A stretch of 64,000 nt of DNA, from the NCBI GenBank assembly GCA_030433005.1, contig JAUILQ010000007.1, forward strand, positions 62,001 through 126,000, in the 5' to 3' direction. Source of the stretch: Alphaproteobacteria bacterium. GTDB taxonomy: Bacteria > Pseudomonadota > Alphaproteobacteria > Kiloniellales > DSM-21159. Positions 8,752-19,098 of this stretch are shown one piece after another (the first letter of the stretch is position 1; the number at the start of each line of letters is the position of its first letter). The notes under the pieces are model-generated. The model worked only from the letters and a program-made list of their open reading frames with translations. It was not told where the DNA came from and ran no database searches. Made by a program: the position numbers and the translations under genes.

Positions 8752-10083
8752 TCAGGCCGCCCGCAGGGCCAGCAGCGGCAGGCCGAGCCGGCGCTGCGCG
8801 ACCGCTGCCAGGAACAGCGAGCGCAGGACCACGACACCGGCGAAGACCGCCGCCGCGCCGACCACGCCGTAGCGCGGAACGACCAGCGCCGAGCCGGCCA
8901 GGATCGCCAGGGTCGCGGCGCCCTCGGCGGCCAGCACCAGGCGCTGGTGGCCGGCGTAGTCGAGCCAGCGCGCGGCGAGCGCTACTAGGCTGTGGGTGGC
9001 GAGGCCGCCGACCAGCAGCCACAGCGCGGTGCGCGCAGCGCCGAAGCCCGGGCCGAAGAGGTCCAGCAGCGGCTCCGCGGCCAGTGCGACGGCCAGCGCC
9101 AGCGGCAGCACGACGAGCAGGGCCTGGCGCTGTGCGTGGGCGTGCAGGCGCAGACGGCTTGCCCGGTCCGCGGCCAGGGCTGCGGCGATCGAGGGCCCGT
9201 AGAGCTGGCGCTGCAGCGTGATCACGACGAAGAAGGCCTGGGCCAGGGTGAATGCGGCGCCGAACAGGCCGGCGGCGTGGGCCTCGCCGTGCAGCGCCAG
9301 GACGAACAGCGGCACCTGGTTGACCAGGGCGACCAGCAGGCCGACGCCCATCATCGGCAGCGAGAGCGCGAGCCACAGGCGCGGGCCGCCCGCGATCTCG
9401 GCTCCGGCGTCCGGCTCGTCCTGGGCAGCGGCCCGGGCCCGCTCGGCGATCGCCAGGTAGCCGGCGAAGCCGGCGAGCGTCACCGCGCCGCCGAGCGCCA
9501 TCAGCAGGACGAAGGCGACGTCGGACAGGCGCCAGCCGAGCCAGGAGGCGATCCCGACCATCGCCAGCCCGGCGAGCGGGAAGACGAAGCGCGCAGGCAG
9601 CGAGCCGGCGATCGGCCGGCGCGTCGCCATGAAGGTCTGCGACAGCAGCTCCAGCCCGGCCCAGACCGGCACCAGGACGACGACGAAGCTGAGCGGGTGG
9701 TGGCCGTGGATGTCCTCGGGCAGGGCCTCGGGGTCGGCCAGCAGGGCCGTCCAGATCGCCGCCGCGAGCAGCAGCGTCAGAGTGGCGATGGCGAGGCCGT
9801 AGAAGCCGAGGTATCGCCGCGCGCCCGGCGAGCCGGCCAGCCGCCGCGGCAGGAAGCGGCCGGCCGCCCGCGGGCCGCCCAGCCCGACGGCGACCGCGGC
9901 GACCAGCATGGCGCCGCTCGCGACCTGCAGGTCGCCGAAGTCGGCCGGGCCGAGCAGACGGGCGGCAACCACCGCGACCAGCGCGTTGAGCGCATAGCCG
10001 AGGGCTCCGATCGCCAGCAGGCCCGGCAGCGCCCGGCTGAAGTAACCCAGGCCCGGGTCGCCCGCCGCCGGCCGGGCGCCCAT
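8752..10083 (-). CDS. Polysaccharide flippase / oligosaccharide transporter-like membrane protein
   Basis: Multi-TM protein, ALNALVAVVAARLLGPADFGDLQVASGAMLVAAVAVGLGGPRAAGRFLPRRL. Confidence 0.75.
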   Translation of the reverse strand: MGARPAAGDPGLGYFSRALPGLLAIGALGYALNALVAVVAARLLGPADFGDLQVASGAMLVAAVAVGLGGPRAAGRFLPRRLAGSPGARRYLGFYGLAIATLTLLLAAAIWTALLADPEALPEDIHGHHPLSFVVVLVPVWAGLELLSQTFMATRRPIAGSLPARFVFPLAGLAMVGIASWLGWRLSDVAFVLLMALGGAVTLAGFAGYLAIAERARAAAQDEPDAGAEIAGGPRLWLALSLPMMGVGLLVALVNQVPLFVLALHGEAHAAGLFGAAFTLAQAFFVVITLQRQLYGPSIAAALAADRASRLRLHAHAQRQALLVVLPLALAVALAAEPLLDLFGPGFGAARTALWLLVGGLATHSLVALAARWLDYAGHQRLVLAAEGAATLAILAGSALVVPRYGVVGAAAVFAGVVVLRSLFLAAVAQRRLGLPLLALRAA

Positions 10084-10123
10084 GACGGCGGCCCCGCGCG
10101 CCCGGCCTCGCCGCCGGGGCGGC

Positions 10124-11020
10124 TCAGTCCTTGGCGACCGGGTTCCCGGCCAGGCCTTCCAGCGCGCGCACCATCGCCGAGTGGTCCCAGTCCTTGCCGC
10201 CGGCCGCCGAGCAGGCGTTGAACAGCTCCTGCGCCGTGGCGGTGTTGGGCAGCGAGACGCCGAGGTCGCGCGCCGACTGCAGCGCCAGGTTGAGGTCCTT
10301 CTGGTGCAGCTGGATGCGGAAGCCCGGGTTGAAGGTCCGCTTGATCATGCGCTCGCCGTGGATCTCCAGGATCTTCGAGCTGGCGAAGCCGCCCATCAGC
10401 GCCTCGCGCACCTTGGCCGGGTCGGCGCCGGCCTTGGCGGCGAAGACCAGGGCCTCGCTGACCGCCTCGATGTTGAGCGCGACGATGATCTGGTTGGCGA
10501 CCTTGCAGGTCTGGCCGTCGCCGTTGTTGGTGCCGACCAGGGTGATGTTCTTGCCCATCAGGTCGAACAGCGGCTTGGCCCGGTCGAAGGCGCGCTGCGG
10601 GCCGCCGATCATGATGGTCAGCGTGCCGCCCTCGGCGCCGACCTGGCCGCCGGACACCGGCGCGTCCAGGTAGTCGCAGCCGAGCTCGTTGATGCGCTTC
10701 GCGAAGTCCTGGGTCGCTGTCGGCGAGATCGAGCTCATGTCGATCACCAGCTTGCCCTTCGACAGGCCCGCGGCGACGCCGTTCTCGGCGAACAGCACGC
10801 GCTCGACGTCGGGCGTGTCCGGGACCATCAGGATGACGATCTCGGCGGCCTCGGCGACCTCCTTGGGCGAGCCGGCCTCGGTCAGGCGGCCCTTGGACTG
10901 GTTGAGCTCGGGCAGCGGCGAGCGGTGCCGGCAGGTGACCAGGTCGTAGCCGGCGTCCTGCAGGTGCCCGGCCATCGGGCTGCCCATGATGCCGAGGCCG
11001 ATGAAGCCGATGGTCGTCAT
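10124..11020 (-). CDS. glxR: 2-hydroxy-3-oxopropionate reductase / beta-hydroxyacid dehydrogenase
   Basis: MTTIGFIGLGIMGSPMAGHL...DAPVSGGQVGAEGGTLTIMIGG...KVANQIIVALNIEAVSEAL. Confidence 0.85.
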   Translation of the reverse strand: MTTIGFIGLGIMGSPMAGHLQDAGYDLVTCRHRSPLPELNQSKGRLTEAGSPKEVAEAAEIVILMVPDTPDVERVLFAENGVAAGLSKGKLVIDMSSISPTATQDFAKRINELGCDYLDAPVSGGQVGAEGGTLTIMIGGPQRAFDRAKPLFDLMGKNITLVGTNNGDGQTCKVANQIIVALNIEAVSEALVFAAKAGADPAKVREALMGGFASSKILEIHGERMIKRTFNPGFRIQLHQKDLNLALQSARDLGVSLPNTATAQELFNACSAAGGKDWDHSAMVRALEGLAGNPVAKD

Positions 11021-11169
11021 GTCTTGCTCCTTCGCGGTAGCGGGAAGGGCCGCGCGCAGACGGGGCCGGCGCGGCCGGAATGCGAGGCGGCGAGCCTAGC
11101 CGATCCCGACGATGCGATTAAGCGCGAAGGCTGCGGGGCCGGCGCCGAGGCCGGGGCGCCCGGCGGCCG

Positions 11170-11853
11170 CTACTCGTCGCCCGGCACGCCGTAGGAAGGG
11201 GCGGCCGTCGGATCGAGGGCGCGGGTGACGTAGTCGTCGGCCTGCGGCCGCCAGTCCTGCCAGAGCCGGCGCAGCGCCGCGATCGCGCCGTCCGGCTCGT
11301 CGTGCCAGTCGACCCGCAGGTCGGCCCAGGCCCAGGCCTCGCGGTCGGCGACCAGCAGGCCGGCCGAGCGCACCGGCCCGGCCTCGCCGCCGGCGGCGAG
11401 CCCGGCCTCCAGCGCCCGCACGAGGCGCTCGCCCAGCGGTTCCGCCTGGCTCTCCTCGAAGGCGCGCACCAGGGCGGCTGGCACGCCGGCGTCGGCGAGC
11501 AGATTGCCGGCGGCGACGCAGCCCGGCCCGAGCGCGACCGCGGCCGTACCGAGCGCCTTGGCGCCGCTGTGCCAGGCCGTGTTGCCCTGGTCGTCGACGA
11601 TGGCGAGCTGGCGGAAGTCGGGATGCGCCTCGGTCGCCAGCAGCGCGTTCATCGCCGGCTGCGCGGGCATCCCGGCGGCCAGGAAGTCGAGGCCCTTGGG
11701 GCCGAGCCGCGGGTCGGTGACGTTCTGGCTGGCGACCGCGCCGACGCCGGCGCGCACGAAGGCGCAGCGCGCCGCCACGGCCATCGAGGAGGAGGTCACG
11801 GCGATGCCGAGCTGGCCGCTGCGCGGGCAGAGGGCGGTGAGAGAGAAGGTCAT
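11170..11853 (-). CDS. DUF1028 family protein
   Basis: MTFSLTALCPRSGQLGIAVTSSSMAVAARCAFVRAGVGAVASQNVTDPRLGPKGLD. Confidence 0.85.
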   Translation of the reverse strand: MTFSLTALCPRSGQLGIAVTSSSMAVAARCAFVRAGVGAVASQNVTDPRLGPKGLDFLAAGMPAQPAMNALLATEAHPDFRQLAIVDDQGNTAWHSGAKALGTAAVALGPGCVAAGNLLADAGVPAALVRAFEESQAEPLGERLVRALEAGLAAGGEAGPVRSAGLLVADREAWAWADLRVDWHDEPDGAIAALRRLWQDWRPQADDYVTRALDPTAAPSYGVPGDE

Positions 11854-11909
11854 GCGCGCTCTTCCTGTACACTCTGGACGGGCCGGGGCACCGGCCGCCT
11901 CCGACGTCC

Positions 11910-12338
11910 CTAGGGCCGGCCCTCCTCGTAGCGCTTGACCGCGGTCACGTCGATCTCCATCAGCCAGTCCTCCTTGGCGAGGCCGGCGACGATCAGCCCG
12001 GTCGAGACCGGGAAGACGCCCTTCAGCTTCGCGCCGACCGCACGGTAGACGGCGGTGCGGTCCTCGCGGCGGACGATGTAGATGACGATCTTGACGACGT
12101 CCTGCAGGCTCGCGCCGCACTCCGTCAGCAGCTGCTCGACGTTGCGCATGGCCTGCTCGGCCTGGGCGCCGGCATCGCCGACGCCGACGGTTTCGCCGCT
12201 CTCCAGGTCGGTGCCGACCTGGCCGCGCAGGTAGACCGTGTTGCCGGCGACCACGGCCTGGCAGAGGTCGTTGTCGAGATCCTGACCCGGATAGGTGTCC
12301 CTGGTGTTGAAGCGGCGGATGCGCTGGATCGGCGTCAT
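11910..12338 (-). CDS. RidA family protein
   Basis: VVAGNTVYLRGQVGTDLESGE...QAMRNVEQLLTECGASLQDVVKIVIYIVRREDR. Confidence 0.85.
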   Translation of the reverse strand: MTPIQRIRRFNTRDTYPGQDLDNDLCQAVVAGNTVYLRGQVGTDLESGETVGVGDAGAQAEQAMRNVEQLLTECGASLQDVVKIVIYIVRREDRTAVYRAVGAKLKGVFPVSTGLIVAGLAKEDWLMEIDVTAVKRYEEGRP

Positions 12339-12362
12339 GGGGCGGTCGGTTCCTCTTGCGGT

Positions 12363-13109
12363 TCAGGGGCGGGTGGCGACGGCGACGATCTCGCGCGAGG
12401 CCTCGGTGAAGGGGCTGCCCTGCCAGTCGCCGGACCAGGCGACCGGCGCGAAGCCGGCCTCGGCGAGCAGGCGGGCGATGGTCGGCTGCGCGGCGAAGCG
12501 CAGGGCGTTGTGCGTGACGAAGCGCTCGCCGGTCTCGACGAAGCGGAAGTGCGTCTCGTAGGTCAGCCGCTCGTCGACCAGCGGCGTGACGTCGTTGTGG
12601 ATCTCGACGCTGCCGCCGTCGGGCAGGGCGTGGACCTCCCGGCTCTCGGCCGGCGTCCAGCGCTCGAAGGAGCGGAAGGCCGGGTTGCGGCTCTCGAAGG
12701 CGAGGCGGCCGCCGGGCCTCAGGCAGCGGTGCAGCGCGGCCAGGGTCGCGGCGATCTCGGCGTCCTCGAGCAGCACCTGGAAGACGTGGCCGGTCATGAC
12801 GGCGAGGTCGAAGGCAGGGGCGGCGGGCAGCGCCTCGGCGGCGCCGTCCCGCCAGGCGATCCGCTCAGCGCCGGGCTTGCCGCGCGCGACGGCCAGCATG
12901 GCGGGGGCCGGGTCGTGGCCGGTCACCCGGTGACCGTCCTCGGCCAGTGCCAGGGCCAGTTGGCCGGTGCCGCAGCCGAGGTCCAGGACATCGAGGGGCC
13001 GGCCGGCGCCCAGCTCCGCCGCGAGCCGCCGATAGAAGGCCGTGTCCTCGCCCGGCGGGCTCATCAGGTCGTAGACCGCGGTCAGGCGGCTGTCTTCGTA
13101 GAGGTCCAT
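12363..13109 (-). CDS. Class I SAM-dependent methyltransferase
   Basis: VLDLGCGTGQLALALAEDGHRVTGHDPAPAML...LHRCLRPGGRLAFESRNP. Confidence 0.85.
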   Translation of the reverse strand: MDLYEDSRLTAVYDLMSPPGEDTAFYRRLAAELGAGRPLDVLDLGCGTGQLALALAEDGHRVTGHDPAPAMLAVARGKPGAERIAWRDGAAEALPAAPAFDLAVMTGHVFQVLLEDAEIAATLAALHRCLRPGGRLAFESRNPAFRSFERWTPAESREVHALPDGGSVEIHNDVTPLVDERLTYETHFRFVETGERFVTHNALRFAAQPTIARLLAEAGFAPVAWSGDWQGSPFTEASREIVAVATRP

Positions 13110-13319
13110 GGCCTTCGGCGCGAAGCGAACGTTGCCCGACCTACTCTAGCCCGCTTCGTGCCGAGCCTGTCGAGGGGCGTGCGGGCCGGTGCCCCCGCGG
13201 CCGGCACGGCTGACTGCCCGCTCGCCCGCTTCGACAAGCGGCGCCTTGGCTGGCAGGCTGGGCGGGCCACATGGAGAGGCGCCGGGGGAGCCGGTGGGGG
13301 ATCCAGCGAGGAGAAGCGA

Positions 13320-14144
13320 ATGATCACGATCGAGACCAAGGGCGCGCGCGTGCCGGCGCTCGGCTTCGGAACCTGGAACCTGCGCGGCGCGGATTGCCGG
13401 AAGATGATGCCGGAGGCCCTGGAACTCGGCTACCGCCACATCGACACCGCCCAGGCCTACGAGAACGAGGCCGAGGTCGGGCAGGGGCTCGCCGACGCCG
13501 GCCTGGCGCGCGGCGAGCTCTGGATCACCACCAAGCTCTGGATGGACCAGCTCGACCCCGCCGCCGTGCCGCGCGCCCTCGCCAAGTCGCTGGAGCGCCT
13601 GCGCACCGACTACGTCGACCTGCTGCTGATCCACTGGCCGAGCGACGAGGTCCCGCACCTGGAGACCCTGGCGGCCATGGCCGAGCAGCGCGACGCCGGC
13701 CGCGTGCGCCACCTCGGCGTCTCCAACTTCACGGTCGAGCAGATCGCCGAGGTCACGGCCGGCGGCTTCGACCCGCTGACCAACCAGGTCGAGTACCACC
13801 CCTTCCTCAGCCAGGACGACCTGCGCGCCGCGCTCGACGAGCGCGACATGATCCTGACCGCCTACGCGCCGCTGGCCCGCGGCAAGGTCGCCGAGGACCC
13901 GGTCATCGTCCGCATCGCCGAGGCGCACGGCAAGACGCCGCAGCAGGTCGCGCTGCGCTGGCTGGTCCAGCAGCGCAGGGTCGCGGCGATCCCCAAGGCC
14001 GGCAGCCGCAAGCACGCAGCCGCCAACATCGCGATCTTCGACTTCGCCCTGGACGAGGCGGAGATGGCCGAGGTCGCGGCGCTGGGCCGGCGCCGCGAGC
14101 GCCTCGTCGATCCCTCCTGGGCGCCGGTCTGGGACGCCGCCTAG
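13320..14144 (+). CDS. Aldo/keto reductase
   Basis: VPALGFGTWNLRG...ELGYRHIDTAQAYENEAEVG...YVDLLLIHWP...LGVSNFTVEQI. Confidence 0.92.
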   Translation: MITIETKGARVPALGFGTWNLRGADCRKMMPEALELGYRHIDTAQAYENEAEVGQGLADAGLARGELWITTKLWMDQLDPAAVPRALAKSLERLRTDYVDLLLIHWPSDEVPHLETLAAMAEQRDAGRVRHLGVSNFTVEQIAEVTAGGFDPLTNQVEYHPFLSQDDLRAALDERDMILTAYAPLARGKVAEDPVIVRIAEAHGKTPQQVALRWLVQQRRVAAIPKAGSRKHAAANIAIFDFALDEAEMAEVAALGRRRERLVDPSWAPVWDAA

Positions 14145-14196
14145 CCGCCTGCGCGGCAAGATCTCCGGCGGCCCGTCCGCCTCTTGCCGCGGACGA

Positions 14197-14601
14197 TCAG
14201 AGGCCGGGGAACCAGAAGCGGACGGACCTGGGGTCGAGGTTGCCCTTGTCCTCGCTCTCGCGGGTGACCGCGCCGTTCACCTTCTTGTGGAGCCGGGCTA
14301 GCCCGCCGACGAAGGCCCCCGCGAAGCCGCCCGAGACGCCGGTGAGCTCGGCGTCGCTGAGCGGTGCGTCGCGGGGTGCGCCGTCGCTGGGCGGGGCCTC
14401 GGCCTCCGCTGCGGCCGCGAGCTCGCGGCGCGCGGCGGTCAGGTTCTCGGGGTCCACCGCGTAGCCGCGCGAGCGGGCCAGGGCGGCCGCCTCGTCGGCC
14501 GCCTGCTCGAGGCCGCGGTCGCCCACCACGCTCGCCAGCTCGCCCGCCAGGCGCGGGTCGGTGACGCTGTCGGAAATGAACCGGAAGGCCTCCTCGTGCA
14601 T
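14197..14601 (-). CDS. Nif11-like leader peptide family RiPP precursor (134 aa)
   Basis: [64 protein letters not shown]...[13 protein letters not shown] / [52 protein letters not shown] upstream of ATG at 14601. Confidence 0.8.
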   Translation of the reverse strand: MHEEAFRFISDSVTDPRLAGELASVVGDRGLEQAADEAAALARSRGYAVDPENLTAARRELAAAAEAEAPPSDGAPRDAPLSDAELTGVSGGFAGAFVGGLARLHKKVNGAVTRESEDKGNLDPRSVRFWFPGL

Positions 14602-14852
14602 CGCTGCTCTCCTTGCCATTGGTGCGCTCGGCGCCGGACAGCCTAGTCGAGAACAGCTGCCGGGGTCGGTCGCGCCGTCCGGGAATCCTTGCGCGCCGTC
14701 CGGGCGCGGCCGCCCTGCCGCGGCTGCGGGCGGCCGTCCGGCGGCACAAGGGCGATTGACGGCGCCGGGCCGCGGGTGCGACAGAGCGCTCCGGCGGCTC
14801 GGCCCGAGGGTCCCGGCCGGCCCAGCGGGACTGAGACGAGGACGCAAGAGAC

Positions 14853-16028
14853 ATGGCCGACGCCGCCTACCTGAAGTCGAACTGGAGCTTCCCGACCACG
14901 GTGCTGTTCGGGCCGGGCCGGATCGACAGCCTGCCGGCGGCCTGCCGCTCGCTCGGCATGGCGCGGCCGCTGCTGGTCACCGACCCGGGGCTGGCCTCGT
15001 TGCCGATGGTCGAGGCGGCGCTGGAGGCCTGCCGTGGCGACGGGCTGGGCATCGCGCTCTTCTCCGAGGTCAAGGGCAACCCGACCGGCGCGAACGTCGA
15101 GGCCGGAGTCGCCGCCTTCAAGGCCGGCGGCCACGACGGCGTCATCGCCTTCGGCGGCGGCTCGGCGCTCGATGCCGGCAAGACCATCGCCTTCGCCGCG
15201 GGCCAGACCCGCCACTGGTCGGAGTTCGAGGACCGCGGCACCAACTGGAAGCTGGCCGACGAGGCGGCGATCGCGCCGATCGTCGCCGTGCCGACGACCG
15301 CCGGCACCGGCTCCGAGACCGGCCGCGCCGGCGTCATCCTGGACGAGCGCGACCACGTCAAGAAGATCGTCTTCCATCCGAAGATGCTGCCGGGCGTCGT
15401 CATTTCCGATCCCGAGCTGACCGTCGGCCTGCCGGCGAAGCTGACGGCGGCGACCGGCATGGACGCCCTGGCGCACTGCCTGGAGGCCTACTTCGCGCCC
15501 GGCTTCCAGCCGCTCTGCGAAGGCATCGCCGTCGAGGGCACGCGGCTGGTCAAGGAGTGGCTGCCCAGGGCCGTCGCCGACGGCACCGACCTCGAGGCCC
15601 GCGGCCACATGCTGGCGGCCGCCTCGATGGGCTCGATCGCCTTCCAGAAGGGGCTCGGCGCGATCCACTCGCTGTCGCACCCGGTCGGCGCGCTCTACGA
15701 CACCCACCACGGACTGACCAACGCCGTCTTCATGCCCTACGTGCTGCAGTTCAACCGTCCGGCCATCGAGGCCAAGGCCGAGCGCCTCGCGGCCTGGCTC
15801 GGCCTGCCGTCGCCGGGCTTCGAGGCGCTGCAGCAGTGGGTGCTGGCGCTGCGCGCCGAACTCGCCATCCCGCACAGCCTCGCCGAGCTCGGCATCGACG
15901 ACAGCCGGGCCGACGAGATCGTCGCCATGGCGCTCGAGGATCCCACCGCACCGGGCAACCCGGTGCCCCTGGAGGCCGCGCCGCTGCGCCGGCTCTTCGA
16001 GGACTCGATCGCCGGACGGCTGGCCTAG
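14853..16028 (+). CDS. Iron-containing alcohol dehydrogenase
   Basis: [15 protein letters not shown]...[19 protein letters not shown]...[16 protein letters not shown]...[24 protein letters not shown]. Confidence 0.92.
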   Translation: MADAAYLKSNWSFPTTVLFGPGRIDSLPAACRSLGMARPLLVTDPGLASLPMVEAALEACRGDGLGIALFSEVKGNPTGANVEAGVAAFKAGGHDGVIAFGGGSALDAGKTIAFAAGQTRHWSEFEDRGTNWKLADEAAIAPIVAVPTTAGTGSETGRAGVILDERDHVKKIVFHPKMLPGVVISDPELTVGLPAKLTAATGMDALAHCLEAYFAPGFQPLCEGIAVEGTRLVKEWLPRAVADGTDLEARGHMLAAASMGSIAFQKGLGAIHSLSHPVGALYDTHHGLTNAVFMPYVLQFNRPAIEAKAERLAAWLGLPSPGFEALQQWVLALRAELAIPHSLAELGIDDSRADEIVAMALEDPTAPGNPVPLEAAPLRRLFEDSIAGRLA

Positions 16029-16282
16029 GGGCGGCGCTCCTCGCCCGGGCGCGAAGCTCGGAAGGCTGCGAAAGAAAATTTCTCGCGGCCGGAAGGGCTT
16101 CGGTCTTTCGAACCGCCGCGGCCTTCTCACGCTCACATTGCTGCTTTTTTAGGCAGGACCTCGAACCGGCCGTTGCGGGCGCCCGTTTGGGCGCACAACC
16201 TCTTGAGCAAAGGCAGGCAACGAGAGCCGGTCAACGGCCGGGGGTCCTGAAAGCGGGAACCACGAACCGGAGGTCGCGCGTC

Positions 16283-17362
16283 ATGACGGTCTTTTCCCAC
16301 CGCGAGTTCGACGGGCACGAGCGCGTCGTGTTCGCCCAGGACGCCGAGAGCGGCCTGAAGGCGATCCTCGCCGTGCACAACACCAATCGCGGGCCTGCGC
16401 TCGGCGGCTGCCGCTTCTGGAGCTACGCCAGCGACGAGGAAGCGCTGACCGACGTGCTGCGCCTGTCGCGCGGGATGACCTACAAGTCGGCGCTCGCCGG
16501 GCTGCCGCTGGGCGGCGGCAAGTCGGTGGTTATCGGCGACGCCCGCGCGCTGCGGCGCGACCCGGCGCGCCGCGAGGCGCTGTTCCGCGCGCTCGGCCGC
16601 GCCGTCGAGCAGCTTGGCGGCCTCTACACCGCCGCCGAGGACGTCGGCACCTCGGTCGCGGACCTCGAGCTGGTCGGACGGGAGACCCGCCATGTCGCCG
16701 GCGTTGCGGCCGGCCAGGTCGGCGATCCCTCGCCCTACACCGCCTACGGCGTGTTTCGCGGCCTGCAGGCGGCGGTGAAGCACCGCCTCGGGCGCGACGA
16801 CCTGAAGGGTCTCTCGGTGGCCGTCCAGGGGCTCGGCCATGTCGGGCAGGGTCTGTGCGAGCAGCTTTCAGAGGCCGGCGCGAAGCTGATCGTCGCCGAC
16901 CTGGAGGAGGAGCGCGTCGCCGAGACGGTTCGCCGCTTCGGCGCGCGGGCCGCCGACCCCGAGACGATCCTCGCGAGCGACTGCGACGTCGTCGCGCCCT
17001 GCGCGCTCGGCGCCGTGCTGAACGACGACTCGATCGCGGCCCTCAAGGCGACGGTCGTCGCCGGCGCCGCCAACAACCAGCTGGCCGAGCCGCGCCACGG
17101 CGAGGCGCTGCGCCGCAAGGGCGTGCTCTACGCGCCCGACTACCTGATCAACGCCGGCGGCATCATCGTCATCGCCTACGAGGCGGGGCGGCGCGGCCCG
17201 CGCTTCGAGCGTGCCCAGGCGATGGCGCATATCGACCGCATCTACGACACCGGCCTGGAGATCTTCGCGCGCGCCGAGCGCGAGGGCGTGGCGACCTCGA
17301 CGGCGGCAGACCGCCTCGCCGAGGAGCGCTTCCGCCGCAGGGACCGGGCCGAGGCCGCCTGA
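16283..17362 (+). CDS. Leu/Glu/Phe/Val dehydrogenase family protein
   Basis: [52 protein letters not shown]...[17 protein letters not shown]...[16 protein letters not shown]...YLINAGGII. Confidence 0.93.
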   Translation: MTVFSHREFDGHERVVFAQDAESGLKAILAVHNTNRGPALGGCRFWSYASDEEALTDVLRLSRGMTYKSALAGLPLGGGKSVVIGDARALRRDPARREALFRALGRAVEQLGGLYTAAEDVGTSVADLELVGRETRHVAGVAAGQVGDPSPYTAYGVFRGLQAAVKHRLGRDDLKGLSVAVQGLGHVGQGLCEQLSEAGAKLIVADLEEERVAETVRRFGARAADPETILASDCDVVAPCALGAVLNDDSIAALKATVVAGAANNQLAEPRHGEALRRKGVLYAPDYLINAGGIIVIAYEAGRRGPRFERAQAMAHIDRIYDTGLEIFARAEREGVATSTAADRLAEERFRRRDRAEAA

Positions 17363-17396
17363 GGCAGCCGCGGGCCGAGCCTGGCCAGGAAAGCGG

Positions 17397-17426
17397 AAGG
17401 GCCCGCGACTGCGGGCCCTTCTTTTT
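17397..17426 (+). terminator. Rho-independent terminator
   Basis: AAGGGCCCGC-GACT-GCGGGCCCTT followed by CTTTTT just after the Leu dehydrogenase gene. Confidence 0.85.
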
Positions 17427-17488
17427 GGATTCTGGGCGAGAGGCCGCGCGCAAGAACCTGATATGAAAGGCCTATCTGGCCCGTTCCC

Positions 17489-17968
17489 TCAGCTCTCGTT
17501 CGCCTCGCTCTGCAGGTGGATGAAGTGCTCGATGCCCATCTTCTCGATCAGGCCGAACTGAGTCTCCAGCCAGTCGACGTGCTCCTCCTCGTCCTCGAGA
17601 ATCTCCTCGAAGAGCTCGCGGCTGCCGTAGTCGCGCACCGATTCGCAGTACTGGATGGCGTCGCGCAGGTCCGGGATGGCCTTGAGCTCGAGCGCCAGGT
17701 CGCACTCCAGGATCTCCTTCGGCGACTCGCCGATGCGCAGCTTGTCGAGGTCCTGCAGGTTCGGCAGGCCGTCGAGGAAGAGGATCCGCTTGATCAGGTC
17801 GTCGGCGTGCTTCATCTCCTCGATCGACTCGTCGTACTCCTTCTTGGCGAAGCGCGAGATTCCCCAGTCCTGCAGCATGCGCGAGTGCAGGAAGTACTGG
17901 TTGATGGCCGTGAGCTCGTTGCGCAGGACCTTGTTGAGGAACTCGATGACCTTCTTGTCGCCTTTCAT
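17489..17968 (-). CDS. bfr: Bacterioferritin
   Basis: [36 protein letters not shown]...[25 protein letters not shown]...[18 protein letters not shown]. Confidence 0.95.
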   Translation of the reverse strand: MKGDKKVIEFLNKVLRNELTAINQYFLHSRMLQDWGISRFAKKEYDESIEEMKHADDLIKRILFLDGLPNLQDLDKLRIGESPKEILECDLALELKAIPDLRDAIQYCESVRDYGSRELFEEILEDEEEHVDWLETQFGLIEKMGIEHFIHLQSEANES

Positions 17969-18097
17969 GACGCTACCCTTTCCGCTTTTCCGCGTTCGTG
18001 ACTCGGAAATTTCGGGCAGAGAATACGCGTCGGGCGGCGCGAGGCCAATCCCGCAAGAGGCCCGGCCGTAGCGGTCCCCTGGCGTGCTGCGCGGGCG

Positions 18098-18319
18098 CTA
18101 TTCGGCGGCGACGAGGCCGGTCGGGTAGGATCCGGCTTCGGCGCTCGCAGCGGCGGCCGGCCGGCGCTCCTCGATCATCTCGACGATGGTGTCGCGGCAC
18201 CGGCCGCAGTTCGGCCGGACGCCGTTGCGCAGGAAGACCTGCGCATTGCTGCGGGCGCCGTCGTCGATGGCGCTCTTGACCTGGCGGCAGGTCATTCCGG
18301 TGCAGAGGCAGACATACAT
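18098..18319 (-). CDS. bfd: Bacterioferritin-associated ferredoxin, (2Fe-2S)-binding
   Basis: MYVCLCTGMTCRQVKSAIDDGARSNAQVFLRNGVRPNCGRCRDTIVEMI. Confidence 0.92.
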   Translation of the reverse strand: MYVCLCTGMTCRQVKSAIDDGARSNAQVFLRNGVRPNCGRCRDTIVEMIEERRPAAAASAEAGSYPTGLVAAE

Positions 18320-18388
18320 CGCGAGAGGGTGTCTCCGGCTGGGCGCGGTCTCGAGGCTGTGCGTTGGCTCGTATGCAAGTGCGAACTG

Positions 18389-18407
18389 TTCTCAGTCGCA
18401 CTGAGAA
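18389..18407. promoter_or_regulatory. Candidate operator upstream of bfd-bfr
   Basis: Perfect inverted repeat TTCTCAGT-CGC-ACTGAGAA (19 bp) about 70 bp upstream of bfd. Confidence 0.45.
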
Positions 18408-18473
18408 TGGGGATCTTCAGAGCCGCTGTCAATCGCTTCGATGGCCGCCGTCTATCGGCGTACCGGGTGCTGC

Positions 18474-19097
18474 TCAGGCGCGCTGTCCGCGCTCTTCGTC
18501 GAGGGTCTGCTCGAGCAGCCTCAGCTCGACGTCGAGGGCGTCTCGCCGCGGATCCTCCAGGCGCCGGGCGTAGTCGGCGAAGTGGCCGTCCAGGCGCTCC
18601 AGCATGGCCGCCGTCTCGCCGAGCCGGCCGGCTTCGGCGGCGCGGGCGGGTGTCGCCTCGAGCTCGGCGTAGCTCTCGGCCAGGTGCCGGGCCGAGGGCA
18701 GGTAGAAGGTCAGCAGCCGCTGCACGTTGAGCAGGCGGCGCGGCCTGCGCTCCAGCTGACGGCAGACCTCGTTGGCGGTGCCGGCGAGGGCGTGGACCCG
18801 CCGCGCCACGCCGCGGTCGCGGATCGCCTCGCCGGCCGCGGCCAGGCGGGCGAGCTCGCGCGCCGCCTCGCCGAGCACCTCGCGGACCAGGGCGACTTGC
18901 GGCCGGTCGGGTCGCTCGATGCCGCTGAACAGGCCGCGCGGCGAAAAGTACCAGCGCAGCGCCAGAAACCCGGCCAGGCCGACGGCGGGCGCCGCCCAGA
19001 ACGGCGCGACCGCCAGTGCCGCCAGGGCCGCGACGCCGCCGCCGAAGCCCGCGACCAGGCTCCGGTTGCGCATCCAGCCTGAGAGCTCCAGCGCCAT
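18474..19097 (-). CDS. XpaC-like (5-bromo-4-chloroindolyl phosphate hydrolysis) family protein
   Basis: Adjacent to telA-like gene; N-terminal TM then helical domain with RPQVALVREVLGEAARELARL...RLLTFYLPSARHLAESYAELE. Confidence 0.7.
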   Translation of the reverse strand: MALELSGWMRNRSLVAGFGGGVAALAALAVAPFWAAPAVGLAGFLALRWYFSPRGLFSGIERPDRPQVALVREVLGEAARELARLAAAGEAIRDRGVARRVHALAGTANEVCRQLERRPRRLLNVQRLLTFYLPSARHLAESYAELEATPARAAEAGRLGETAAMLERLDGHFADYARRLEDPRRDALDVELRLLEQTLDEERGQRA

Positions 19098-19098
19098 C

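Noticed and set aside
14141-14854. 237-aa minus-strand ORF overlapping the Nif11-like precursor
   Set aside because: Arg-rich shadow frame; the Nif11 frame has a matching domain, a GG motif and an RBS.
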